From Deefgea piscis (GTDB taxonomy: Bacteria; Pseudomonadota; Gammaproteobacteria; Burkholderiales; Chitinibacteraceae): DNA of 64,000 nucleotides. The notes beneath the pieces are model-generated. The model was not told the DNA's origin. It did not search any database and worked only from the letters and a program-made list of their open reading frames with translations. The translations under genes were made by a program, and so were the position numbers. Positions 1 to 10,046 of this stretch are shown in pieces; position 1 is the stretch's first letter, and every line of letters starts with the position of its first letter. The stretch spans positions 1,674,001 to 1,738,000 of the forward strand of contig NZ_CP081149.1 of assembly GCF_019665785.1 (NCBI RefSeq), read 5' to 3'.

Positions 1-2027
1 CGATTTATCTGCTTATACCGCTAGCGCCATTATTGGGCTCGCTAATCGCTGGTTTGTTTGGCTGGGCGATTGGCCGTCGAGCGGCACATATTGCAACGAT
101 TGCAGGCGTTGCTGTGTCGTTTGCTTTGTCGGCGTATACCTTAAATTATTTGCTCAATGGTGGCGAATCGTTTAATGGCAATCTCTACACATGGCTTTCA
201 GTCAATGGCGTGGATTTGAATATCGGCTTTTTAGTTGATAATCTCACCGCAATGATGATGTGTGTCGTTACCTTTGTATCGCTGATGGTGCATATCTACA
301 CGATTGGCTATATGCAAGATGACCCTGGTTATCAGCGCTTTTTTAGTTACATCTCATTGTTTACTTTCTCGATGTTAATGCTCGTCATGAGTAATAACTT
401 TGTGCAGCTGTTTTTTGGCTGGGAAGCGGTGGGTTTAGTATCGTACCTGTTGATTGGATTTTGGTTTAAACGCCCAACAGCAACATTTGCAAACTTGAAA
501 GCCTTTTTGGTTAATCGCGTGGGTGACTTAGGTTTCTTGCTCGGTATCGGTTTGGTATTGGCCCATTTTGGTACTCTGGATTACGCCGAAGTGTTTGCCA
601 AGGCGCCAGAGCTTAAAGATGCGACGATTAGCTTGTTTGCTGGTACCCCATGGTCATTGATGACGGTGACTTGCATTTTGCTGTTTATTGGTGCAATGGG
701 TAAATCAGCGCAATTTCCTTTGCATGTTTGGCTGCCAGACTCAATGGAAGGGCCGACGCCAATTTCAGCGTTGATCCATGCAGCAACGATGGTAACTGCG
801 GGTATCTTTATGGTTTCACGGATGTCTCCGTTATTCGAGATGTCTGATACCGCACTTAATTTCGTGTTGGTGATTGGTGCCATTACCGCCTTATTTATGG
901 GTTTCCTCGGGATTATCCAGAACGATATTAAGCGAGTTGTTGCTTATTCGACTTTGTCGCAGCTCGGTTATATGACGGTGGCCTTGGGTGTTTCGGCTTA
1001 CTCAGTGGCGTTAATGCATTTGATGACGCATGCCTTCTTTAAAGCTTTGCTATTCCTTGCCGCCGGTTCGGTGATTATGGGTATGCACCATGATCAAGAT
1101 ATCCGCAACATGGGTGGCTTGCGTAAATATATGCCGATCACGTGGATCACTTCGTTGATTGGGTCATTAGCTTTGATTGGCACGCCATTTTTCTCTGGTT
1201 TCTATTCAAAAGATTCAATTATTCTTGCGGTTGAAGCTTCTAAATTGCCCGGCGCTGGGTTTGCTTATTTTGCTGTTGTCGCTGGCGTGTTTGTTACAGC
1301 ATTTTATTCATTCCGTATGTATTTCTTGGTTTTCCACGGCAAAGAGCAGTGGATGCAAAAGAAAGATACGCATCATGGTCATGATGCACATGATGATCAC
1401 GATCATCACCACGGTTTGGGTCCGAATGACAAGCCGCACGAGTCGCCATGGGTTGTTACCTTGCCATTGATTTTGTTGGCGATTCCTTCGGTACTGGTTG
1501 GGTATATCGCAATTAGCCCGATGTTGGCCGGTGATTTCTTTAAAGATGTGCTGACGGTTAATCTTGAGGCTCATCCAGCAATGGAGGCGGTGGTTCACCA
1601 TGCGCACGATGCAATGGGGATGGCGACTCACGCGTTTGTAACATTGCCATTCTGGTTGGCTTTTGCTGGTGTTGCAGCTGCATGGTTGTTCTATATGAAG
1701 GCACCGCAACTTCCTGCTGCATGTGATCGTTTCTTTACTGCAATCGGCGTTAGAAAACTGCTTGAAGAAAAGTATTACATGGATCATTTGTACATCAATG
1801 TGTTTACTGCCGGCGCTCGCGCACTGGGTACGGTGCTCTGGAAAGTGGGTGATACATTGTTAATTGATGGTCTGTTGGTGAATGGGGCCGCTAAGCTTGT
1901 TGGCGTGTTCTCAGGTCTTATTCGTCGCCTGCAAACTGGATACATCTACCATTACGCTTTTGCAATGATTATTGGCGCCTTGCTGCTGATGACTTGGTGG
2001 TTGGGTGGCGTACTCACTTTGCAGTGA
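1..2027 (+). CDS. nuoL: NADH-quinone oxidoreductase subunit L (5' end cut by window)
   Basis: This is the large antiporter-like membrane subunit of respiratory complex I, which couples NADH:quinone electron transfer to proton pumping in the inner membrane. The reading frame is open from base 3 (..IYLLIPLAPLLGS), so the true start lies just upstream of the window and only a few residues are missing. The protein is strongly hydrophobic and has the Proton_antipo core around the TPISALIHAATMVTAG segment (bases about 750-800) and the KRVVAYSTLSQLGYM segment (about 930-975). The C-terminal lateral-helix region is present. A histidine/aspartate-rich loop (bases 1369-1413, eight His in 15 residues) interrupts the region before the last helices. 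nuoM follows after 59 bases on the same strand, as in other nuo operons. Confidence 0.95.
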   Translation, partial: IYLLIPLAPLLGSLIAGLFGWAIGRRAAHIATIAGVAVSFALSAYTLNYLLNGGESFNGNLYTWLSVNGVDLNIGFLVDNLTAMMMCVVTFVSLMVHIYTIGYMQDDPGYQRFFSYISLFTFSMLMLVMSNNFVQLFFGWEAVGLVSYLLIGFWFKRPTATFANLKAFLVNRVGDLGFLLGIGLVLAHFGTLDYAEVFAKAPELKDATISLFAGTPWSLMTVTCILLFIGAMGKSAQFPLHVWLPDSMEGPTPISALIHAATMVTAGIFMVSRMSPLFEMSDTALNFVLVIGAITALFMGFLGIIQNDIKRVVAYSTLSQLGYMTVALGVSAYSVALMHLMTHAFFKALLFLAAGSVIMGMHHDQDIRNMGGLRKYMPITWITSLIGSLALIGTPFFSGFYSKDSIILAVEASKLPGAGFAYFAVVAGVFVTAFYSFRMYFLVFHGKEQWMQKKDTHHGHDAHDDHDHHHGLGPNDKPHESPWVVTLPLILLAIPSVLVGYIAISPMLAGDFFKDVLTVNLEAHPAMEAVVHHAHDAMGMATHAFVTLPFWLAFAGVAAAWLFYMKAPQLPAACDRFFTAIGVRKLLEEKYYMDHLYINVFTAGARALGTVLWKVGDTLLIDGLLVNGAAKLVGVFSGLIRRLQTGYIYHYAFAMIIGALLLMTWWLGGVLTLQ

Positions 2028-2086
2028 TTGGTGTTGTTTCGCTTTTTTGATGACGACAGATTTAATACATAACAAGTAGGTTAAAT

Positions 2087-3592
2087 ATGACGGGTAATCT
2101 CCTCAGCCTTGCAATCTGGCTGCCCATTGTGGCAGGTTTGATTGTGCTTGCTACGGGTAGCGATAAAAATGCTCCCGCAGCGCGCTGGCTGGCGCTGATG
2201 GGCGCTTTGGTTTCTTTTTTGGTTACGATTCCGCTTTACACTGGCTTTGATACGTTTCACGGTGGTATGCAATTCACGGAAATGAAGCCGTGGGTTGAAA
2301 GCTTGAATATTAACTATCACCTCGGCGTAGATGGTTTATCTATGCTGTTCGTGATTTTGAATAGTTTTACTACCTTATTGGTGGTATTGGCTGGCTGGCA
2401 AGTGATTCAAAAGCGTGTAGCGCAATACATGGCTGCGTTTTTGATCATGTCCGGCTTGATCAATGGCGCTTTTGCGGCCATGGATGCCATTTTGTTTTAC
2501 GCCTTCTTTGAAGCTATGCTCATCCCGATGTACTTGATTATTGGTGTGTGGGGTGGCGCTCGTCGTGTGTATGCATCGGTTAAGTTCTTCTTGTATACCT
2601 TGCTGGGTTCTTTGTTGACGTTGGTTGCGTTTATTTATCTGTACTATCAAAGCGGTGGTAGTTTTGAGATTGCAGCATTCCAACGCTTGCCGTTGACAAT
2701 GGGCGCTCAAACCATGCTGTTGATTGCATTCTTCTTTGCCTTTGCGGTGAAAGTGCCAATGTGGCCAGTGCATACCTGGTTGCCAGACGCTCACGTTGAA
2801 GCGCCAACAGGTGGTTCTATGGTGTTGGCTGCAATTACTTTGAAGCTGGGCGCTTACGGTTTCTTGCGATTTGTATTGCCGATTCTGCCTGATGCTTCAC
2901 GCGAATATGCCTGGCTCATGGTTACTCTGTCATTGATCGCCGTTGTTTACATCGGTATGGTGGCTTTGGTTCAAACAGACATGAAAAAGCTAATTGCTTA
3001 TTCATCAATCTCACACATGGGTTTTGTTACGCTGGGCTTCTTTATGTTCGGCGGTGTTAGCGGTAATCAATTGAATTCATGGGCCGTGGAAGGCGCATTA
3101 GTGCAAATGATTTCTCACGGTTTTATTTCTGCGGCAATGTTCTTCTGTGTTGGCGTAATGTATGACCGTGTTCATAGCCGTAAGATTGCTGATTACGGTG
3201 GCGTAGCTAATAAAATGCCAATTTTTGCTTCATTCATGATGTTGTTTGCGATGGCTAATTCAGGTTTGCCAGCGACTTCGGGATTTGTGGGTGAGTTTAT
3301 GGTGATCTTGGGCGCGGTACAGGTTAATTTCTGGTATGCCGTTGCTGGTGCTACAACTTTGATTTTTGGTGCTGCTTATACGCTTTGGATGTACAAACGC
3401 GTTCTGTTTGGTGAAGTTGCAAATCAAAATGTAGCTGAGCTTAAGGATGTCAATAAACGTGAATTTTTAATTCTAGCGGTGTTAGCCATCGCCGTTTTAG
3501 GAATGGGTTTATATCCCGCGCCGTTTACCGAGGTGATGCACCAGTCAGTGAATGATCTGATTTGGCAAGCTTCACAGACCAAGCTTAATTAA
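2087..3592 (+). CDS. nuoM: NADH-quinone oxidoreductase subunit M
   Basis: An antiporter-like proton-pumping membrane subunit of complex I. At 501 residues it has the usual family length. It is almost entirely membrane helices and contains the conserved lysine-bearing core GGSMVLAAITLKLGAYGF (bases about 2810-2865) and VQTDMKKLIAYSSISHMGF (about 2965-3020). It lies between nuoL and nuoN with short gaps (59 and 28 bases), consistent with one operon. The ATG at 2087 is preceded by a purine-rich stretch (aacaagtaggtt), which supports this start. Confidence 0.96.
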   Translation: MTGNLLSLAIWLPIVAGLIVLATGSDKNAPAARWLALMGALVSFLVTIPLYTGFDTFHGGMQFTEMKPWVESLNINYHLGVDGLSMLFVILNSFTTLLVVLAGWQVIQKRVAQYMAAFLIMSGLINGAFAAMDAILFYAFFEAMLIPMYLIIGVWGGARRVYASVKFFLYTLLGSLLTLVAFIYLYYQSGGSFEIAAFQRLPLTMGAQTMLLIAFFFAFAVKVPMWPVHTWLPDAHVEAPTGGSMVLAAITLKLGAYGFLRFVLPILPDASREYAWLMVTLSLIAVVYIGMVALVQTDMKKLIAYSSISHMGFVTLGFFMFGGVSGNQLNSWAVEGALVQMISHGFISAAMFFCVGVMYDRVHSRKIADYGGVANKMPIFASFMMLFAMANSGLPATSGFVGEFMVILGAVQVNFWYAVAGATTLIFGAAYTLWMYKRVLFGEVANQNVAELKDVNKREFLILAVLAIAVLGMGLYPAPFTEVMHQSVNDLIWQASQTKLN

Positions 3593-3620
3593 TCCTTATT
3601 ATAAGAAATAGGCTAGAACC

Positions 3621-5081
3621 ATGACCTGGACCAGTCTTAATGCATGGGTGGCGGCACCAGAAATTTTCCTTCTGTGTGCAACTTGCGCCATTCTTTTGCT
3701 TGACCTTTTTATTAGTGATGCCAAACGGCATCTGACTTATGTAATGACCTTGGCTACTTTGGCAATCACTTTTGCCTTGGTGCTAATGGGGCACGAGCCG
3801 CATTCGCGTCTCGCATTTAATGGCTTGTATTTAGTTGATCCAATCGCAGATTTTGCAAAATTGGCAATGATTGTCGGTGTGGCTTTAGTGCTGATCTACG
3901 GTCGTAGTTATGCAATGGCGCGTGGCTTGTTTCGCGGTGAATTATTTACCCTCACTTTGTTCTCATTATTGGGAATGATGGTGATGGCATCATCGGTTAA
4001 TTTCTTGGCTTTGTATGTTGGCCTAGAGTTGATGTCTTTGTCGGTGTATGCCTTGGTGGCTTTGAATCGTGAGTCATTTGCTTCGACAGAAGCTGCGATG
4101 AAGTACTTTGTTTTGGGTGCTTTGGCTTCGGGTATGCTGTTGTATGGTGTATCGATGTTGTATGGCTCTACGGGTTCGCTCGATATTTTTGCTGTGTCGC
4201 ACGCGATCCAAGCAGGTCAAGCAAATAATCTGTTAGCTGTTTTTGCCATCGTATTTATTGTTACGGGCTTGGGCTTTAAATTTGGTGCAGTGCCATTTCA
4301 TATGTGGGTTCCTGATGTTTATCAGGGGGCGCCAACGCCGATTACTCAACTGATTGCATCGGCACCAAAAGCTGCAGTGTTTGTGTTTACTTTGCGTATT
4401 TTAGCCCAGGCGTTAGAGGGCTTTGCGCCAGATTGGCGTGGTATGTTGATGGTGTTGGCTGTATTGTCGATGGGCTTGGGTAATATCACGGCAATTTCTC
4501 AAACCAATATTAAGCGGATGCTTGGCTATTCGACTATTTCACATATGGGCTTCGTGTTACTTGGCCTGTTGGTGGCGAGTCCTGCAGGTTATTCAGCGTC
4601 GTTTTTCTATGTCGTTTCTTATGTGCTAATGAGTGCTGCTGCGTTTGGTATCATTATGCTGTTGTCTCGACAAGGTTTTGAAGCAGATCAGATTGAAGAC
4701 TTGAAGGGTCTAAACCAGCGTAGCCCATGGTTTGCCGCAATGATGTTGTTTACCATGTTTTCAATGGCCGGCATTCCTATTTTCTTGGGCTTCTTTGCTA
4801 AGTTAGCCATCTTGAATGTTGTAGTGACTATGGGCTTGGTGCCATTGGCTGTGATTGCCGTGGTGTTTTCGCTGATTGGCGCGTTCTATTATCTGCGAAT
4901 TGTTAAAGTAATGTACTTTGATGATGCGGTTGATCAATCGCCATTGGTTGCTGGTAATGACGCAAAGCTTGTGTTGTCGATCAATTGTTTGTTACTTCTT
5001 GTGCTTGGGTTTATGCCTGATCGCCTGATGAACTTACTTTCAGATGCCGTGTCACAATCATTTACTTCGCTACCATACTAA
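3621..5081 (+). CDS. nuoN: NADH-quinone oxidoreductase subunit N
   Basis: The third antiporter-like subunit of complex I, 486 residues, full length and highly hydrophobic. The Proton_antipo core is visible as VPFHMWVPDVYQGAPTPI (bases about 4290-4340) and the TNIKRMLGYSTISHMGF segment (about 4500-4550). It ends with TAA at 5079-5081, only four bases before the DUF2818 gene, so the two are probably co-transcribed. No anomalies were seen. Confidence 0.96.
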   Translation: MTWTSLNAWVAAPEIFLLCATCAILLLDLFISDAKRHLTYVMTLATLAITFALVLMGHEPHSRLAFNGLYLVDPIADFAKLAMIVGVALVLIYGRSYAMARGLFRGELFTLTLFSLLGMMVMASSVNFLALYVGLELMSLSVYALVALNRESFASTEAAMKYFVLGALASGMLLYGVSMLYGSTGSLDIFAVSHAIQAGQANNLLAVFAIVFIVTGLGFKFGAVPFHMWVPDVYQGAPTPITQLIASAPKAAVFVFTLRILAQALEGFAPDWRGMLMVLAVLSMGLGNITAISQTNIKRMLGYSTISHMGFVLLGLLVASPAGYSASFFYVVSYVLMSAAAFGIIMLLSRQGFEADQIEDLKGLNQRSPWFAAMMLFTMFSMAGIPIFLGFFAKLAILNVVVTMGLVPLAVIAVVFSLIGAFYYLRIVKVMYFDDAVDQSPLVAGNDAKLVLSINCLLLLVLGFMPDRLMNLLSDAVSQSFTSLPY

Positions 5082-5085
5082 TGTA

Positions 5086-5385
5086 ATGCAAAACTTCTTG
5101 TTAATTGTTGGGTTGGCTGCTTTGGCAGCTAACCTGCCTTTTTTCTCTGAAAAGTTGTTCTTTTTTTGGAAAATAAAGGCTGGCACTAAATCTTTTGGTT
5201 GGCGTCTATTAGAACTTAGCGTCTTTTATGCCTTATTGGCTGGGATCGCTTATCTTTTAGAATCACGTATCAGCTCGGTACACTCACAAAATTGGCAGTT
5301 TTATGTGAGTACTTTTTCGCTGTTTGTGGTTTTTGCTTGGCCGGGTTTTGTTTGGCGTTATTTTTGGCGAAAACCAGGCATCTAG
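5086..5385 (+). CDS. DUF2818 family small membrane protein
   Basis: A 99-residue protein with about three predicted membrane helices, starting MQNFLLIVGLAALAAN and ending in WRYFWRKPGI. Proteins of this DUF2818 family are regularly found directly after nuoN in betaproteobacteria; their role is unknown, and a complex I accessory or assembly role is only inferred from position. The longer frame opening at 5044 overlaps nuoN out of frame, so the ATG at 5086, four bases after the nuoN stop, is preferred. Confidence 0.85.
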   Translation: MQNFLLIVGLAALAANLPFFSEKLFFFWKIKAGTKSFGWRLLELSVFYALLAGIAYLLESRISSVHSQNWQFYVSTFSLFVVFAWPGFVWRYFWRKPGI

Positions 5386-5408
5386 TCATAAATAATATGG
5401 TTCTTTGC

Positions 5409-5437
5409 TTGCCAAAACGTTAAATGATATTTATTAT
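5409..5437 (+). promoter_or_regulatory. Predicted sigma-70 promoter of tRNA-Val
   Basis: TTGCCA at 5409-5414 and TATTAT at 5432-5437 are separated by 17 bases, and the tRNA begins 12 bases after the -10 element. Spacing and position fit a stable-RNA promoter. It is a motif match only. Confidence 0.55.
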
Positions 5438-5448
5438 GTTGCTTCTTT

Positions 5449-5525
5449 AGGCGCGTAGCTCATCTGGTTAGAGCGCTTCCTTGACATGGAAGAGGTAGTT
5501 GGTTCGAATCCAATCGTGCCTACCA
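5449..5525 (+). tRNA. tRNA-Val (GAC)
   Basis: A 77-base cloverleaf read by eye. The acceptor strand AGGCGCG pairs with CGTGCCT. The anticodon stem CTTCC/GGAAG encloses the loop TTGACAT, giving anticodon GAC. The T arm carries TTCGAAT and the CCA end is encoded (5523-5525). It stands alone between the nuo operon and thrS. Confidence 0.95.
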
Positions 5526-5607
5526 ACAATTTAGGAATCAAACCCAATGCTATTGACCGATACGACAACCTTAATTATTTTTGGCTAGTCGTACGTGGGT
5601 TTGACAG

Positions 5608-5638
5608 AAAAGTGCGGCTAGGCCGCACTTTTTTTTTG
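5608..5638 (+). terminator. Rho-independent terminator after tRNA-Val
   Basis: An 11-bp perfect stem, aaaagtgcggc (5608-5618) with gccgcactttt (5622-5632), has a 3-base loop and runs into a long T tract. It ends the tRNA transcript and insulates thrS, which starts about 60 bases downstream. Confidence 0.9.
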
Positions 5639-5694
5639 TTTTTTTTAAATGATATTTGTCTCGGCTTGCCGAGTAACTGATTTAGGCGATGATT

Positions 5695-7599
5695 ATGCCA
5701 GCGATTACGCTTCCCGATGGTTCAGTGCGTCAATACGATGCCGCAGTCTCTGTTTACGATGTAGCGCATAGCATCTCTCCAGGTTTGGCACGCGCCGCAT
5801 TGGCTGGCAAGGTGAATGGCCAGTTAGTTGATACGCGCTATGTGATGGAACAAGATGCATCGCTCCATATCATTACGGATAAAGATGCAGAAGGGCTTGA
5901 AGTGATTCGTCACTCGACTGCGCATTTATTGGCCTACGCCGTGAAGCAGCTCTATCCAACCGCACAAGTCACTATCGGTCCAGTGATTGAAAACGGTTTT
6001 TATTATGATTTTGCCTATGAGCGTCCATTCACATTGGATGATCTGGCGGCGATTGAAAAGAAAATGACCGAGCTGGTCAAAAAAGACATTCAAGTTGAGC
6101 GTTATGAATTAAGTCGCGATGATGCGATTACTTATTTCAAGGGCATTGGCGAAAACTACAAAGCTGAAATTATTGAATCAATTCCTGCCGATCAAGTTTT
6201 AAGCTTGTATCGTGAGGGTGATTTTACTGATCTTTGTCGTGGCCCGCACGTACCATCAACCGGAAAGTTGAAAGTATTTAAGCTGATGAAAGTGGCGGGT
6301 GCTTATTGGCGCGGTGATAGTAAAAATGAAATGCTCACACGGGTATATGGCACTGCCTTTGCTAAGAAGGAAGATCTGGCGCAATACCTCCATATGCTTG
6401 AAGAAGCAGAGAAGCGTGATCATCGTAAATTAGGTAAGTTGCTTGATTTGTTCCATATGCAAGATGAAGCGCCGGGTATGGTGTTTTGGCACCCTAAGGG
6501 TTGGACGCTTTGGCAAATCATTGAGCAATATATGCGTGCCAAATTAAATCGTCATGGCTATCAGGAGATTCGTACTCCGATGGTGATGGATCGCACCTTG
6601 TGGGAAAAATCAGGTCACTGGGAAAACTATCACGACGGGATGTTTACTACTGAGTCTGAAAAACGCGACTACGCAATTAAGCCAATGAATTGCCCTGGGC
6701 ACGTACAAGTCTTTAATCAAGGTTTGCGTTCATACCGTGATTTACCATTACGTTATGCTGAATTTGGCTCTTGCCACCGTAATGAACCATCGGGTTCTTT
6801 ACATGGGATTATGCGGGTGCGTGGCTTTGTGCAAGATGATGCGCATATTTTCTGTACTGAAGATCAAGTTCAGCAAGAAGCCGCGGCATTTATTGATTTG
6901 CTTAAAGAAGTTTATGCTGACTTTGGCTTTGATGATATTTTGGTCAAGCTTTCAACGCGTCCTGAAAAACGAATTGGTACTGAGGCCTCTTGGGATCGTG
7001 CAGAGGCGGCTTTGGCTGCCGCTTTAGACTCAAAAGGCTTGGCCTTTGAGTATCTGCCTGGTGAAGGCGCATTTTATGGTCCTAAAATTGAATTTACATT
7101 AAAGGACTGCTTGGGGCGACTGTGGCAATGTGGTACTTTGCAAATTGACCCTAATTTGCCTGAGCGCTTAGGTGCGGAGTATGTCGGCGAAGACAATGCT
7201 AAGCATCGTCCGATTATGTTGCATCGTGCTGTACTTGGTTCTTTAGAGCGTTTTATTGGTATTTTGATCGAAAACCATGCTGGTGCATTTCCGGCTTGGT
7301 TGGCTCCAGTTCAGCTGGCGGTGATGAATATTTCTGAGTCGCAACGTGAATATGCGCAAAAAACTGCTGATTTATTGAATCAAAGTGGACTTCGTGCATC
7401 AGTGGACTTGAGAAATGAGAAGATTACCTATAAAATCCGCGAACATAGCTTGCAACGTCTTCCTTATCAGGTCATCGTAGGGGATAAGGAGCGTGATGCA
7501 GGTTTGGTGGCCGTGCGTAACCGCAGTGGTGAAGACTTAGGGCAAATGACAGTGGAAGCGCTGGTTGCGCTGGTAAAAGCTGATTTGCCTAAGGTTTAA
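5695..7599 (+). CDS. thrS: Threonine--tRNA ligase
   Basis: A class II aminoacyl-tRNA synthetase that charges tRNA-Thr. An N-terminal TGS domain begins [15 protein letters not shown]. The editing (SAD) domain has [13 protein letters not shown] near residue 75. The catalytic core shows MNCPGH, the motif 2 stretch [17 protein letters not shown] and the zinc ligand region [11 protein letters not shown]-terminal anticodon-binding domain follows. An in-frame ATG six bases upstream (5689) leaves too little room for a ribosome site, and homologues begin MPxITLPDG, so 5695 (634 aa) is preferred. It heads the conserved thrS-infC-rpmI-rplT-pheST-ihfA block. Confidence 0.96.
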   Translation: MPAITLPDGSVRQYDAAVSVYDVAHSISPGLARAALAGKVNGQLVDTRYVMEQDASLHIITDKDAEGLEVIRHSTAHLLAYAVKQLYPTAQVTIGPVIENGFYYDFAYERPFTLDDLAAIEKKMTELVKKDIQVERYELSRDDAITYFKGIGENYKAEIIESIPADQVLSLYREGDFTDLCRGPHVPSTGKLKVFKLMKVAGAYWRGDSKNEMLTRVYGTAFAKKEDLAQYLHMLEEAEKRDHRKLGKLLDLFHMQDEAPGMVFWHPKGWTLWQIIEQYMRAKLNRHGYQEIRTPMVMDRTLWEKSGHWENYHDGMFTTESEKRDYAIKPMNCPGHVQVFNQGLRSYRDLPLRYAEFGSCHRNEPSGSLHGIMRVRGFVQDDAHIFCTEDQVQQEAAAFIDLLKEVYADFGFDDILVKLSTRPEKRIGTEASWDRAEAALAAALDSKGLAFEYLPGEGAFYGPKIEFTLKDCLGRLWQCGTLQIDPNLPERLGAEYVGEDNAKHRPIMLHRAVLGSLERFIGILIENHAGAFPAWLAPVQLAVMNISESQREYAQKTADLLNQSGLRASVDLRNEKITYKIREHSLQRLPYQVIVGDKERDAGLVAVRNRSGEDLGQMTVEALVALVKADLPKV

Positions 7600-7647
7600 C
7601 ACTTGCAGGTGCACGGTTTTGTTTTTGAATGACTTGGAGTAATAACA

Positions 7648-8172
7648 ATAGCTGCTCAAGATAAAGGCCCGCGTATTAATGGTGAAATCACCGCGCGTGA
7701 AATTCGTTTGCAAGGTGTGGAAGGCGAACAACTTGGTATCGTCTCCCTGAATCAAGCCCTTCAACTGGCTGAAGAGGCAGAGGTAGATCTGGTAGAGATC
7801 GCGCCAAATGCTCAGCCACCGGTTTGCCGATTAATGGATTACGGTAAATTCCGGTACGAAGAGGCTAAGAAAAAGCACGCTGCCAAGCTCAAGCAAAAGC
7901 AGGTACAGGTTAAAGAAATTAAACTGCGCCCGAGCACGGATGAAAACGATTACCAAGTTAAATTGCGTGGTGCAATTCGCTTCTTAAATGAAGGCGACAA
8001 ATGCAAATTTACTTTACGGTTCCGTGGTCGTGAAATGGCTCACCAAGAAATTGGTATGGCACAACTTAAACGAGTTGAAGCTGACTTGGCCGAATTGGCT
8101 GTAGTTGAGCAATATCCGAAGCTAGAAGGTCGCCAAATGGTGATGATGCTTGGGCCTAAGAAAAAAGTATAA
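7648..8172 (+). CDS. infC: Translation initiation factor IF-3 (AUA start)
   Basis: IF-3 binds the 30S subunit and checks the start codon and initiator tRNA. No ATG, GTG or TTG stands at the expected N-terminus: the frame reads [22 protein letters not shown] directly after an ATA codon at 7648, and GGAG lies 8 bases upstream. This gives a 174-residue protein of normal IF-3 length. The nearest standard in-frame start (7708) would delete the conserved RINGEI region. Rare infC start codons (AUU in E. coli) let IF-3 repress its own translation; the same logic is inferred here. It ends ..MLGPKKKV, typical of the family. Confidence 0.93.
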   Translation: MAAQDKGPRINGEITAREIRLQGVEGEQLGIVSLNQALQLAEEAEVDLVEIAPNAQPPVCRLMDYGKFRYEEAKKKHAAKLKQKQVQVKEIKLRPSTDENDYQVKLRGAIRFLNEGDKCKFTLRFRGREMAHQEIGMAQLKRVEADLAELAVVEQYPKLEGRQMVMMLGPKKKV

Positions 8173-8179
8173 CGGGTTG

Positions 8180-8265
8180 GCGACTACACCTGTTAAAGCC
8201 AATGTAGTTATTGGCTGGTAGTCGCGGTGGGGTGACGGGTATTAAGTTCTACTGGCAACAGTAGA
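8180..8265 (+). promoter_or_regulatory. Structured leader before rpmI-rplT, possible L20 autoregulation
   Basis: The 149-base gap between infC and rpmI folds well by eye. GCGACTAC (8180-8187) pairs with GTAGTCGC (8218-8225), enclosing AGCCAAT/ATTGGCT (8197-8203 with 8210-8216). A second hairpin, TCTACTG-GCAA-CAGTAGA (8248-8265), has a GNRA tetraloop. Ribosomal protein L20 represses rpmI-rplT through leader RNA structure in several bacteria; that this leader does so is inference. Confidence 0.5.
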
Positions 8266-8321
8266 CGCCCTTTTGCCTAATCTAATAAGCTCATTTGAGC
8301 TAAGGCTAGTTGGAGTAAGTA

Positions 8322-8519
8322 ATGCCTAAAATGAAAACCAAGAGTAGTGCTAAAAAGCGCTTCAAAGTACTTGGCGGTGGTGGTGTTAAGCGTAGTCACG
8401 CTTTCAAACGCCACATCTTGACCAAGAAAACGACTAAAACTAAGCGCCAATTGCGCGGCACTTCTATGGTTGATGCAACCAATATGAAGTCCGTTCGTGC
8501 AATGATGCCTTACGCTTAA
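8322..8519 (+). CDS. rpmI: 50S ribosomal protein L35
   Basis: A 65-residue, very basic protein beginning [20 protein letters not shown], the classic L35 N-terminus. It is a large-subunit ribosomal protein. ttggagtaagta upstream supplies the ribosome site. It is followed after 16 bases by rplT, the usual pair. Confidence 0.97.
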   Translation: MPKMKTKSSAKKRFKVLGGGGVKRSHAFKRHILTKKTTKTKRQLRGTSMVDATNMKSVRAMMPYA

Positions 8520-8535
8520 CCCTAGGAGATAAAAT

Positions 8536-8895
8536 ATGCCTCGCGTTAAACGTGGTGTCACCGCTCGAGCTCGTCATAAGAAAGTCTTAGCCCTGGCTAA
8601 AGGCTATCGTGGTCGTCGTAAAAATGTCTATCGTATCGCTAAACAAGCGGTAATGAAGGCAGGTCAATATGCATACCGTGACCGTCGTCAGAAAAAACGT
8701 CAGTTCCGTCAACTCTGGATTGCACGTATCAACGCTGCTTCCCGTGAGTGTGGTCTGGCATACAGCCGCTTCATGAATGGCTTGAAAAAAGCCGGTATTG
8801 AAGTTGACCGTAAAGTTTTGGCCGACATGGCAATCTTTGACAAGCCAGCTTTTGCTGCGTTTGTTGAACAAGCTAAAGCAAGCCTGACTGCTTAA
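8536..8895 (+). CDS. rplT: 50S ribosomal protein L20
   Basis: A 119-residue basic protein starting [24 protein letters not shown], the standard L20 sequence. It is needed early in 50S assembly and is the usual autoregulator of the rpmI-rplT transcript. AGGAG lies just before the ATG (cctaggagataaaat). A strong terminator follows its stop codon. Confidence 0.97.
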   Translation: MPRVKRGVTARARHKKVLALAKGYRGRRKNVYRIAKQAVMKAGQYAYRDRRQKKRQFRQLWIARINAASRECGLAYSRFMNGLKKAGIEVDRKVLADMAIFDKPAFAAFVEQAKASLTA

Positions 8896-8913
8896 TCGGT
8901 ACTGCCGGTAATG

Positions 8914-8939
8914 AGGGAGGCTTTCAGCCTCCCTTTTTT
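8914..8939 (+). terminator. Rho-independent terminator after rplT
   Basis: AGGGAGGCT (8914-8922) and AGCCTCCCT (8926-8934) form a 9-bp stem with loop TTC, followed by a T tract. It separates the thrS-rplT unit from pheST-ihfA. Confidence 0.92.
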
Positions 8940-9033
8940 ATTCACTTGTTTTTGCGTGAAAAAATTAAATTAAATGGGCTGCATAGCTTATTAAATTTAG
9001 CTTTTTCTCTCCTCACTACTTAATCGGGCCTAA

Positions 9034-10032
<999 letters not shown>

Positions 10033-10046
10033 GCGGAGCATCAATC

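Noticed and set aside
5486..5680. 64-residue frame across tRNA-Val
   Set aside because: It translates the tRNA 3' half and the terminator.
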